From the NCBI GenBank assembly GCA_934394565.1, contig CAKRQV010000029.1, positions 1 to 21,499 on the forward strand: a DNA stretch of 21,499 nt, in the 5' to 3' direction. The position numbers and the translations under genes were made by a program. The notes below the pieces were generated by a model. It ran no database searches. It saw only the letters and a program-made list of their open reading frames with translations, and was not told the DNA's origin. This document shows positions 7,544 through 14,134 of the stretch, in pieces (positions within the stretch are counted from its first letter, which is position 1; every line of letters begins with the position of its first letter). This stretch comes from an uncultured Lachnospiraceae bacterium. Lineage in GTDB: Bacteria > Bacillota > Clostridia > Lachnospirales > Lachnospiraceae.

Positions 7544-8774
7544 ATCCCCGCACTGTCACCCGATTTTCTCTGTACTTTAGTGGTGTCACTCCTACAAATC
7601 CTCTGAATACCTTTGTAAAATAGCTTTGATCCTCAAATCCACACAAAAGAGCAACCTCTGCCAGCGGTATCTTTGTATCTGCAAGCAACAGTTTGCTGTT
7701 ATTGATTCTGACACGATTTGTATAATTTATGATCGTCTCCCCGGTCTCTTTTTTAAAGAAACGGCACAGCTAGGATTTTGTCATATGCAGATGTTCGGCT
7801 ACATCCTGCAATTCAATCTTTTGCCTGTAGTTTTTTTGAATATAACGGGTAATTTTATACACTGATTCAGCATGGGGCGTATCCTTCTTCGTAAAGGTCG
7901 CCGTCATAAAATTCTGCAATAAGGCCGCCACCCAGGCCGTCAGATCTTCAATATTCTGAAAGCTGTCGATCTGTCTGCTGATATTTCGGGTCAGCAGATC
8001 GATCATTTCCATATCAGCTCCTGTATCCATGGCCGTTCTGGACAGCACGATCATCAGCTCCAGGATCCTTGGCCGGATCAGTTCCAGGCTGTAATGATTG
8101 ATCTGATACATATATGCCAGAATCTGGTTCAGAATATTCTCAGCCTCTTCCCTGTCCTGATTCTGCACGGCTGAGCGAAGTTTTCTCTCCTGTGCTACCG
8201 GATAAATATAATAATCCGTCTCTGCTTCTTTTTTTATATTCTCTGTAAACAGCGCATTCAGCATTTCCTCCTGTTTCAGAAAATATCCACTGGCCTTGCT
8301 GTTCATATTTCCCGTAATATAGCCTGTCACCGCTTCCAGTATTTCTGACAGGCTCTGCACTTCAGCCGATGTAAAAAGTGGCATCTGCATCGCCATATCC
8401 CTGAGTTCACCTGTCGGCATATCCAGAAGGATGTCTTCCATATTTCCCATACATAATGGCCCTATGGTCAGTCCTCCACAAAGGTTTCCGTTTTTCTCCG
8501 TCAGGCACGAACTCATCAGCACCATTCCCATTGAACACAGGGAAATACATGTAGTATTCCAGCGGTAAGATTCCGCACAGCCATTCTGGAATGTACGCAT
8601 ACTGCAACAGCCATTTCCACGAATACTCTCACAGTATTCACAAAATACCGGCTGTTTTGTTTCACGCAGACAGGAAAACGGTTCTGAACAGTCTGTCACT
8701 GTACAGTCTGTGTAAAAAAGTCGTTTAAAGTGCTTTCGATATTTTTCAGCCTGTTGCTGTATACGTTCTTCCAT
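7542..8774 (-). pseudogene. PocR-like sensor with AraC HTH, interrupted by an in-frame amber codon
   Basis: An AraC-family regulator of 410 codons in one frame, with TAG at 7770-7772 as codon 335. Before the TAG are 334 residues: a cysteine-rich PocR-like sensor (11 cysteines between residues 24 and 90, with FCEYC at 44-48 and GCC at 55-57), a helical middle, and the first half of the DNA-binding domain ending LHMTKS. After it, 75 residues continue the second half (LCRFFKKETGETI, then FEDQSYFTKVFR) to a TAA. The missing residue is normally tyrosine or similar, one base change from TAG. No other stop occurs, so the break is recent or the codon is read through. PocR-domain regulators are known beside corrinoid methyltransferase systems, which fits the next gene. 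AGGAG lies about 10 bases before the ATG. Confidence 0.8.
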
Positions 8775-8796
8775 ACCCTTTTATCTCCTGTAGTCT

Positions 8797-8833
8797 GAAA
8801 AGCCGCCATCCACACGTTCTGCGGATGACAGCT
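8797..8833 (-). terminator. Probable terminator after the URO-D methyltransferase gene
   Basis: On the minus strand, AGCTGTCATCC pairs with GGATGGCGGCT over 11 positions including two G-U pairs, followed by TTTT. It lies between the methyltransferase stop (8860) and the PocR-AraC start (8774). It may be leaky because the T-run is short. Confidence 0.5.
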
Positions 8834-8859
8834 TATTCTGGTTATAAAAGTCAGCTTTC

Positions 8860-9888
8860 TCAGATTAGCAGATCCAGCAGATGCTGCTTATAATAAAATT
8901 TATCAATCGTTGTAAAGAATGAAGCAATATTATCCATATCCGTTAATGGTGGAATATCACAGCCCGAAGAAATCAGAAAGTTTGGATACTGCTTCGTAGC
9001 TTCCAGAAGTCTCGTGGTCTCAATCCGCATCTTTTCCGGTGTTCCGTTAAAGAACAGCTTCGACGGACTGATATTTCCCATGGCAATACAGTTTGCCGGA
9101 ATATGTGACATCATCTCTGCCATGTTGATCGAATCACCAAAATGGAACACACGACAGCCCGTTGCCAGTATGGAATCGATCAGAAGCACCGCATTGGTTC
9201 CACAGTTATGATAGATTACGATAAAGCTCTGATCCTGTACAGCATCTACGATTTCTCTCACGTAATCTGTGGAAAATTCCTGGATCAGCTGCGGTGACAG
9301 GATACCGGCCAGTGGCTCTGCCATGATCACACCATGCGCACCTGCTTCTTTATAGGCCTTTACATAGGTAAGCAGAAAATCCGTAGCCTTTCTCAGGACT
9401 TTATGTACAAGAACCGGATCCTCATAGCAGAGAGCCATGATCTCATTGATATCCATCAGACGTCCGGCCAGAGAAAACGGACCGGTACACCCTGCAAATA
9501 CCGGCCTGTCCGTGATCAGTTTCAAAGCTTTTTTCACTCCATCGATACATATGCCAGTGCGTCCTGCGCCAATCTCCGGAATCTCCAGCGCATCAGCATC
9601 CTCTTCGTCCTCGATGATTTTTCCCAGAATTGTCGGAACTTCGTCTGTTGCGTAGGATGTCCGTGAGCCAAAAGCCTCCGCTTCCACGGACAGATCCATG
9701 TAAGCTGTCGATGCCGGCATGTCATATGCATCTGCTATCATTTTCATGCCCAGTGCCTGCAGGGTACTGTCATTGACCAGCTCTTTTACTGTCACATACA
9801 GCATCTGCACGGATGGGTAGGAAAGTAACGGAAACGGTTTCTTTTTGTCCTGATAAATCTGTGTGTCGATCCACTTATACATATTCAT
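8860..9888 (-). CDS. URO-D-family corrinoid/coenzyme methyltransferase (MtaA/MtbA-like)
   Basis: A 342-residue member of the uroporphyrinogen decarboxylase superfamily, in the branch of methylcobamide:acceptor methyltransferases (MtaA, MtbA, CmuA). The zinc thiol-activation motif H-x-C-Xn-C is present as H227, C229 and C310 (YHNCG and SSGCDIPP). GPFSLAG at 136-142 is also typical of this branch. In such systems a first enzyme moves a methyl group from substrate to a corrinoid protein, and this enzyme moves it on to tetrahydrofolate or a thiol. The likely first enzyme is the MttB-like protein at 11517-12947. No corrinoid protein is encoded in the window. It is flanked by the PocR-type regulator, a common neighbour of these systems. 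Not a haem-synthesis enzyme by motif. Confidence 0.85.
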   Translation of the reverse strand: MNMYKWIDTQIYQDKKKPFPLLSYPSVQMLYVTVKELVNDSTLQALGMKMIADAYDMPASTAYMDLSVEAEAFGSRTSYATDEVPTILGKIIEDEEDADALEIPEIGAGRTGICIDGVKKALKLITDRPVFAGCTGPFSLAGRLMDINEIMALCYEDPVLVHKVLRKATDFLLTYVKAYKEAGAHGVIMAEPLAGILSPQLIQEFSTDYVREIVDAVQDQSFIVIYHNCGTNAVLLIDSILATGCRVFHFGDSINMAEMMSHIPANCIAMGNISPSKLFFNGTPEKMRIETTRLLEATKQYPNFLISSGCDIPPLTDMDNIASFFTTIDKFYYKQHLLDLLI

Positions 9889-9922
9889 AATGCTTTTTCC
9901 CCCAATATCTTACCAAATTTCT

Positions 9923-9932
9923 TATCCGGATA
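9923..9932. promoter_or_regulatory. Perfect palindrome upstream of the URO-D gene
   Basis: TATCCGGATA lies 35-44 bases before the start codon. The same half-sites, TATCC and GGATA, occur 4 bases apart in the leader of the isomerase operon (6084-6097). This may be a shared operator; the motif is short. Confidence 0.3.
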
Positions 9933-10054
9933 CATGCATTATATCGACATATCTTTTAGAATTATAGCACAAAATTATTATATTTATAATTATATTGACC
10001 TGTTTATTTCAAAAATCACGCATTCAATTTCAAGATTAATACCTGAAAACAGAT

Positions 10055-10678
10055 TTAAATTTCATCTACCACATCCACTTTCTCCCGGCCAAAAGTATAA
10101 CAGATATCAATACAGACAGACGCTGCAATAGAATACAGAATCGAATAAAATAATGTAGATGCGTCATGCAGTACTGCCATACCGGTAATATAGATTACGG
10201 CATCTGACAAAAACATTGTCAATGTCACATTCATTCCCTGAAAATGTGATTTTAATACCCGCACAATCGCCGTAGAACCACCGACACTGCCCCCGACGCG
10301 CATAATCAGTCCACAGGCCATACCGTTTACCGCTCCGCCCAGAAATATCAGAATGATCTTTGTATAGCCTGTCACAGCAGGAGCATATGGCACCATAAGA
10401 TTGATCATAATAGCAGATGAAGCCAGTATATAAGCGGTATAAATCAGCACCTTTTTTCCGAAGCGCCGCACACAGATGGCAAGGATCGGAATGTTTAAAA
10501 GCAGATTAACCGTTCCTACAGGCAATCGCATCACCTTATAAAGAATCTGTGAAATGCCAATCGTGCTTCCTGGTACGATATTGACATGGGCAATACAGGC
10601 CGATGAAACGGCATACAAAACGCTGGCTACCAGCAAAAGAAGAATTTCTTTTCTTTGCTCCTTTTTATCTGCTGTCAT
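10055..10678 (-). CDS. YitT-family membrane protein, short form without DUF2179
   Basis: A 207-residue membrane protein of the YitT (DUF161) family with about five to six hydrophobic segments. The family block PGSTIGISQILYK, the PVGTVNLLLNIP segment and GGSVGGSTAIVRV are clear. It ends shortly after the last membrane segment and lacks the C-terminal DUF2179 domain found in the second copy at 13290-14129. The start at 10678 is chosen because AAAGGAGG lies about 8 bases upstream; an upstream ATG sits directly on that site. The family's function is not established; a transport role is a guess from topology. It follows a structured 429-base spacer and may have its own transcript. Confidence 0.82.
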   Translation of the reverse strand: MTADKKEQRKEILLLLVASVLYAVSSACIAHVNIVPGSTIGISQILYKVMRLPVGTVNLLLNIPILAICVRRFGKKVLIYTAYILASSAIMINLMVPYAPAVTGYTKIILIFLGGAVNGMACGLIMRVGGSVGGSTAIVRVLKSHFQGMNVTLTMFLSDAVIYITGMAVLHDASTLFYSILYSIAASVCIDICYTFGREKVDVVDEI

Positions 10679-10838
10679 ACAGACCATTCCTCCTTTTCGC
10701 CCTTCAGGCAAAAAATGCCGCAAAACCACGAGTGAAGATGATTTTACGACATTTTCTGTCTTGCTTTAAACATATTGTTGGAAAGGGGTTTATCTATTAA
10801 CACAGACGCAGACGTCTGTACTAATCAACTTTGTGTTC

Positions 10839-10875
10839 CGGATACTGCTGTCAGTTACGGTTACAGCAGTATCCG
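10839..10875. repeat. Perfect 13-base inverted repeat
   Basis: CGGATACTGCTGT and ACAGCAGTATCCG enclose an 11-base loop. No T-run follows on either strand, so it is not a normal intrinsic terminator. It lies about 160 bases upstream of the YitT start on the minus strand and could be a regulatory stem or a REP-like unit. Confidence 0.6.
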
Positions 10876-10944
10876 TCTTCCTATATCATGGAGTGCTTCA
10901 TGCAAAAAGGTCTGCCACTGGCAGCTTCTTTTTGCATCATTGAG

Positions 10945-10977
10945 TATAAAAAGCCTCTGTGGCAGGCAGCTGCTTTT
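10945..10977 (-). terminator. Probable terminator of the MttB-RidA transcript
   Basis: On the minus strand, AAAAGC to GCTTTT with inner GCC/GGC pairing is followed by TTTTTA. It is about 130 bases past the RidA stop. A second strong stem (10900-10937, arms ATGCAAAAAG and CTTTTTGCAT) follows and may back it up. Confidence 0.45.
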
Positions 10978-11107
10978 CATCAGTGGTTAATACGTGCCGG
11001 CCTTATCCTTTATCCTCACCGGCTTATCCTGGTGTTTTTGTCCTGCGGCCCACCGTATGGACAGCGATGAGCCACAACACCTATTCATTCACAGTACGTG
11101 ACAATTT

Positions 11108-11485
11108 TCAGTCACCAAAGGCGATCATATCTGCTTCCAGCGGTACATCACCAGCAAGGGCAGCCACCTGTACGCAGGCTCTGGTCGGCTTATAATCGCC
11201 AAAGAACTCTGCATACGCTTCGTTCATAGCTGCAAAATCATTCCAGTCTTTTAAATAGACATTGACTCTGGCTACGGTTTCTTTGCTTCCACCACCGGCT
11301 TCTACGATGCTGACCAGATTACTTAAGACCAGCTTGGTGGCTTCTTTGACTTCATATACATAAGTTCCGTCCTTTGTCAGCGGAATCTGTCCGGATGTAA
11401 TAATCATATTGCCACATTTTCTTCCGTGGCAGTACGGTCCGAGAGCCGGTGAAGCCTGATTGCTTACTAATTCTTCGAGTTTCAT
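11108..11485 (-). CDS. RidA/YjgF-family imine/enamine deaminase
   Basis: A 125-residue RidA-family protein of normal length; these proteins form trimers and hydrolyse reactive imines and enamines to 2-oxoacids and ammonia. The key arginine is R102 in PTRACVQVAAL, with E117 near the C-terminus as in deaminase-active members. The N-terminal PYSQA motif of canonical RidA is PYCHG here (17-21), so the pocket may differ. GAGGAGG lies about 8 bases before the ATG. It follows the MttB-like gene by 31 bases and is clearly co-transcribed. That pairing suggests it clears an imine made from the pathway substrate, for example by aconitase X dehydration; this is inference. Confidence 0.92.
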   Translation of the reverse strand: MKLEELVSNQASPALGPYCHGRKCGNMIITSGQIPLTKDGTYVYEVKEATKLVLSNLVSIVEAGGGSKETVARVNVYLKDWNDFAAMNEAYAEFFGDYKPTRACVQVAALAGDVPLEADMIAFGD

Positions 11486-11516
11486 ATGTATTACCTCCTC
11501 ATAAAGGTCACATGTC

Positions 11517-12947
11517 TTATTTTCTGTGAGCTTCTACATATTCGTCTACGGCTTTGGCTACTTCTTTATCCAGAAGGGTTTCCGGAGCTTCTGCCAGACG
11601 GCGTTTCCACTCCTCATTTGCTTTTTTCAAAACATAGGTGTAGTCATCACCAATGGCTTCGATATCTCTGTTCCAGTCTGTGTACTTCGGATACCATGCG
11701 TCGTGCATCAGATCGATGGTGTCTTCCTCACAGAGGAAGTTTCCGCCACTTCCTACGTCACAGATGGTCTCTACGGCTGCTGCTTCTTCGGATACATCGA
11801 TACCTTCCTTGATATACAGCAAACGGCTAGTGATCTCTTCATCGATGATCGTCTTCTCATAGGATGTGGTCATCAGGGAATCCAGTGTACCGATCTCGCC
11901 CAGGTGATAATCGCCGCCGGACAGGATGTTGCACATCGTTCCTTCGTATGCCTCAATACCGCACTGGATATCCGGCAGGGAGCTTTCTGTGGTATACGGC
12001 TCTGTTCGTACCGGCATATGGTAAAACTGTTTTCCCATCTCGATGGAGCCGATCTGCAGACCTACTCGTCCCGGGGAACCACAGCAGTATTTCGCGCCTC
12101 TCATATTCGCCGGACATGCGGCTACACCGTATCCGACCGGGTTACCTGGATTGATCAGCTGGGTCAGCACCATACCGGCCAGCTGCTCGGCATTCTGCAT
12201 AACAATCGTTGCAAAAATCTGGATTGGGCCGGTAACACCTGTCGTGGTTGCGGAACCCAGTGTTACGATCTGTCCTCTCTCAGCCAGGGCCACGATAGAA
12301 TCGGCAACCTCACGGCTGTAGGCCATCGGGCTTAAGGACGGGCAGGAGCCCGGAGCGAACCAGTGCTTGCCGCCTTTTTCCAGCTTCTCGCCGGTAACGA
12401 TCTCCATCATATCCATAGCCTGATGCATCTGCTCATAGTCAAACAAACGGGTGTAGATCGGCTTGTCTGTGTGGTTCAAAACCATGCGCATTACTTCCAG
12501 ATGTCTGTTTTCTACCGGAACATCGTTGGCTTCTACACCGTTGTTGGTGTTGATCTTGATCACATCGCTGGCCTGATAGATCTTTGTCAGTTCTGTGCAG
12601 GACTTTAAACTTCCGGATTCCAGACCTCTGTCCAGTGTACGGATATTGATCGGGCCGATCGGCGTACAGGTACAGTACTCTCCGCTTCCCAGATCCACGC
12701 TCTTCTTCGGATCAATGGCTTCGAAAACGAAGTGGGACGGGATTGTGTCAAGAGCCGCCTGGATCTGCTGCTCTGTCATGTAAATCTGGCTTCCGTCTAC
12801 TTTAAATCCATGTTCTTTAAATACTTTCAGCGCACGTTCATTGTTGATATTGATACCATTTTTCTTCAACAGGTCGCAGGAGTACTCATGGACTCTGGCC
12901 ATATCCTCCGGTGTGAACATGCTGAGTTTGATACCTCTCATCTCCAT
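11517..12947 (-). CDS. MttB-superfamily trimethylamine methyltransferase homologue (no pyrrolysine)
   Basis: A 476-residue member of the MttB superfamily, TIM-barrel enzymes that move a methyl group from a quaternary or tertiary amine to a corrinoid protein. Family blocks include YTTESSLPDIQCGIEAYEG at 318-336, NILSGGDYHLGEIGTLDS at 340-357 and SYEKTIIDEE at 362-371. The position of pyrrolysine in methanogen MttB falls near S343; no amber codon is present. Characterised non-pyrrolysine relatives demethylate glycine betaine (MtgB), proline betaine (MtpB) or carnitine (MtcB). The substrate here is unknown. No corrinoid partner is encoded nearby; a candidate second methyltransferase is at 8860-9888. 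A candidate promoter and a TTTCAT repeat lie upstream. AAAGGAA precedes the ATG. Confidence 0.9.
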   Translation of the reverse strand: MEMRGIKLSMFTPEDMARVHEYSCDLLKKNGININNERALKVFKEHGFKVDGSQIYMTEQQIQAALDTIPSHFVFEAIDPKKSVDLGSGEYCTCTPIGPINIRTLDRGLESGSLKSCTELTKIYQASDVIKINTNNGVEANDVPVENRHLEVMRMVLNHTDKPIYTRLFDYEQMHQAMDMMEIVTGEKLEKGGKHWFAPGSCPSLSPMAYSREVADSIVALAERGQIVTLGSATTTGVTGPIQIFATIVMQNAEQLAGMVLTQLINPGNPVGYGVAACPANMRGAKYCCGSPGRVGLQIGSIEMGKQFYHMPVRTEPYTTESSLPDIQCGIEAYEGTMCNILSGGDYHLGEIGTLDSLMTTSYEKTIIDEEITSRLLYIKEGIDVSEEAAAVETICDVGSGGNFLCEEDTIDLMHDAWYPKYTDWNRDIEAIGDDYTYVLKKANEEWKRRLAEAPETLLDKEVAKAVDEYVEAHRK

Positions 12948-12971
12948 ACTGTCAAATTCCTTTCTTTATCT

Positions 12972-13002
12972 TTTCATTATTTGCATTTGCGTTTCATTTT
13001 TT
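12972..13002 (-). promoter_or_regulatory. TTTCAT direct repeat shared with the oxidoreductase operon
   Basis: TTTCAT occurs at 12972-12977 and 12992-12997, exactly 20 bases apart. The second copy is part of GCGTTTCATTTTTT (12989-13002), which occurs identically at 18846-18859 with its own partner also 20 bases away. Two helical turns is typical for binding of a dimeric or double-headed regulator to direct repeats. It lies between the candidate promoter and the MttB start. Confidence 0.5.
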
Positions 13003-13035
13003 ACAAGCTTATTATGTCTCTTTTTTCACATTTTT

Positions 13036-13063
13036 AATATACACTTGTAGACAGTAAATACAA
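13036..13063 (-). promoter_or_regulatory. Candidate sigma-70 promoter of the MttB-RidA operon
   Basis: On the minus strand, TTGTAT (13058-13063), a 16-base spacer and TATATT (13036-13041). It is about 90 bases before the MttB start codon, leaving a leader with the TTTCAT repeat. AT-rich context makes chance matches likely. Confidence 0.4.
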
Positions 13064-13231
13064 TTTTAAAGACATTCATAGTAAAATGTAGCCTTTTTAA
13101 ACTATGCAATTTGACCAAATATGCACTCTAACAGATTTTTCTATATAATTATTACGCCAAAAAATACAATTTCCAGCCAAATCTGTTCTGGCTGCATGTT
13201 CCATCTGCTCTCATAGATATAGCAACAAAAC

Positions 13232-13274
13232 AAAAAGGAAAGACATCGTTTCAATCCGATGCTTTCCCTTTTTA
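13232..13274 (-). terminator. Intrinsic terminator of the oxidoreductase operon
   Basis: The arms AAAAAGGAAAGACATCG (13232-13248) and CGATGCTTTCCCTTTTT (13257-13273) form a long stem with minor mismatches. The minus-strand stem is followed by a T-rich tract. It lies 16 bases after the YitT stop at 13290. Confidence 0.8.
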
Positions 13275-13289
13275 TCTCATTTTCCTTTT

Positions 13290-14129
13290 CTATTTCAGTC
13301 CCTTATACAGATCTCCGTAGGTATAGTCCGCTTCATAGGAAGTACAGGAGGACTCCCCATCCAGCGTCTGTGCGAGATGCTGGATCTTGCTGACGTCACC
13401 TTTACGGCAAAGTGTAATAACACTGTCATCATCCGAATGCAACACCTTTGCCAGCTTCTGCTCCTTGATCTGTGCCAGAAGTGCGGTATTATCCGCTGTA
13501 TGGATGATCGACAGACTCTGTTTCTTAAATCCATACATCGTCACATTGATCACAACAACGCAGACATACAGATCGATCAGGGAATACAGCAGCAGATCCC
13601 AGTCCTGTAACACAAAGGAGCCAGCCATGATGATGATAAAATCACCCACCATCAGAATATCTCCCATCGGCACATGCGGATATTTCTTTGAGATCAAACG
13701 GCCGACCAGGGTGGTTCCACCTGTCGTACCGCCACCATCCAGGATCAGACCAAGCCCCACACCCATGATCACTCCGCCGAAAATAGAAGCCAGCATGACG
13801 TCATTGGTAAACGGCTGCATAAACGCCAGTTTATCCATCAAAACGGAGGTCAGAAAGACAGTCAGACCTGTATAGATCAGCAATCTCTTGCCCAACACGA
13901 TCGTACCTATGATCACCAGCGGCACATTGATGATAAAATTCAGCTGTCCGATGGGGAAGCCCAGCACAGCCTTGATCACGACACCGATGCCGGTAATCGA
14001 CCCCGGTATGATATGTACCGGGTCGATAAACCACACGACAGAAAGTGCATACAGGATGGAACCGATCACGATCTTTGCGATAGCGATTGCGTCGTTTCTC
14101 CATGGTTTATTTTGCATATGTCTGTTCAC
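13290..14129 (-). CDS. YitT-family membrane protein with DUF2179 domain
   Basis: A 279-residue YitT-family protein. Hydrophobic segments fill residues 15-200 with the family blocks IIPGSITGIGVVIK and GGGTTGGTTLVGRL. Residues 205-279 form the soluble DUF2179 domain (SDDDSVITLCRKGD), often thought to sense a ligand. It starts 5 bases after the acyl-CoA synthetase stop and is last in the operon. The start is ambiguous: GTG at 14129, or ATG at 14117 with a weak GGTG site about 10 bases ahead. A paralogue lacking DUF2179 lies at 10055-10678. The function of YitT proteins is not established; presence in a catabolic operon hints at export or import of a pathway compound. Confidence 0.85.
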   Translation of the reverse strand: MNRHMQNKPWRNDAIAIAKIVIGSILYALSVVWFIDPVHIIPGSITGIGVVIKAVLGFPIGQLNFIINVPLVIIGTIVLGKRLLIYTGLTVFLTSVLMDKLAFMQPFTNDVMLASIFGGVIMGVGLGLILDGGGTTGGTTLVGRLISKKYPHVPMGDILMVGDFIIIMAGSFVLQDWDLLLYSLIDLYVCVVVINVTMYGFKKQSLSIIHTADNTALLAQIKEQKLAKVLHSDDDSVITLCRKGDVSKIQHLAQTLDGESSCTSYEADYTYGDLYKGLK

Positions 14130-14134
14130 CAGCC

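Larger units (their letters stand above)
10679..11107. other. Structured 429-base spacer between ridA-like and yitT-like genes
   Basis: No gene is seen. The spacer has at least four inverted repeats: 10802-10808 with 10813-10819; a perfect 13-base stem at 10839-10851 with 10863-10875; a nested stem at 10900-10909 with 10928-10937 containing CTGCC/GGCAG; and AAAAGC/GCTTTT at 10949-10954 with 10972-10977. It also has TTATCCT three times in heptad register (11003, 11010, 11024). This could be a leader RNA, a stack of terminators, or repeat-element debris. Confidence 0.5.
12948..13289. other. Intergenic region upstream of the MttB-RidA operon
   Basis: 342 bases without a gene. The left part holds the MttB leader with its TTTCAT direct repeat (12972-12997) and a candidate promoter. 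The right part ends in the terminator of the oxidoreductase operon (13232-13274). Nothing is recognised in 13064-13231. Confidence 0.6.

Noticed and set aside
8860..9888. Uroporphyrinogen decarboxylase of haem synthesis (HemE)
   Set aside because: The H-x-C-Xn-C zinc motif and the context with PocR and MttB genes fit the methyltransferase branch instead.
10900..10937. Possible cobalamin riboswitch because GCCACTG occurs
   Set aside because: The match sits inside a simple hairpin loop; the B12 box and the rest of the conserved core are absent on both strands.
11526..12335. Long plus-strand frame of 269 codons
   Set aside because: It is antisense to the MttB-like gene, has no ribosome binding site and no family features; it is a shadow of codon bias in the real gene.
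11517..12947. Pyrrolysine in the MttB-like protein
   Set aside because: The frame has no amber codon before its natural stop and the aligned position is about S343, so it is a non-pyrrolysine member.
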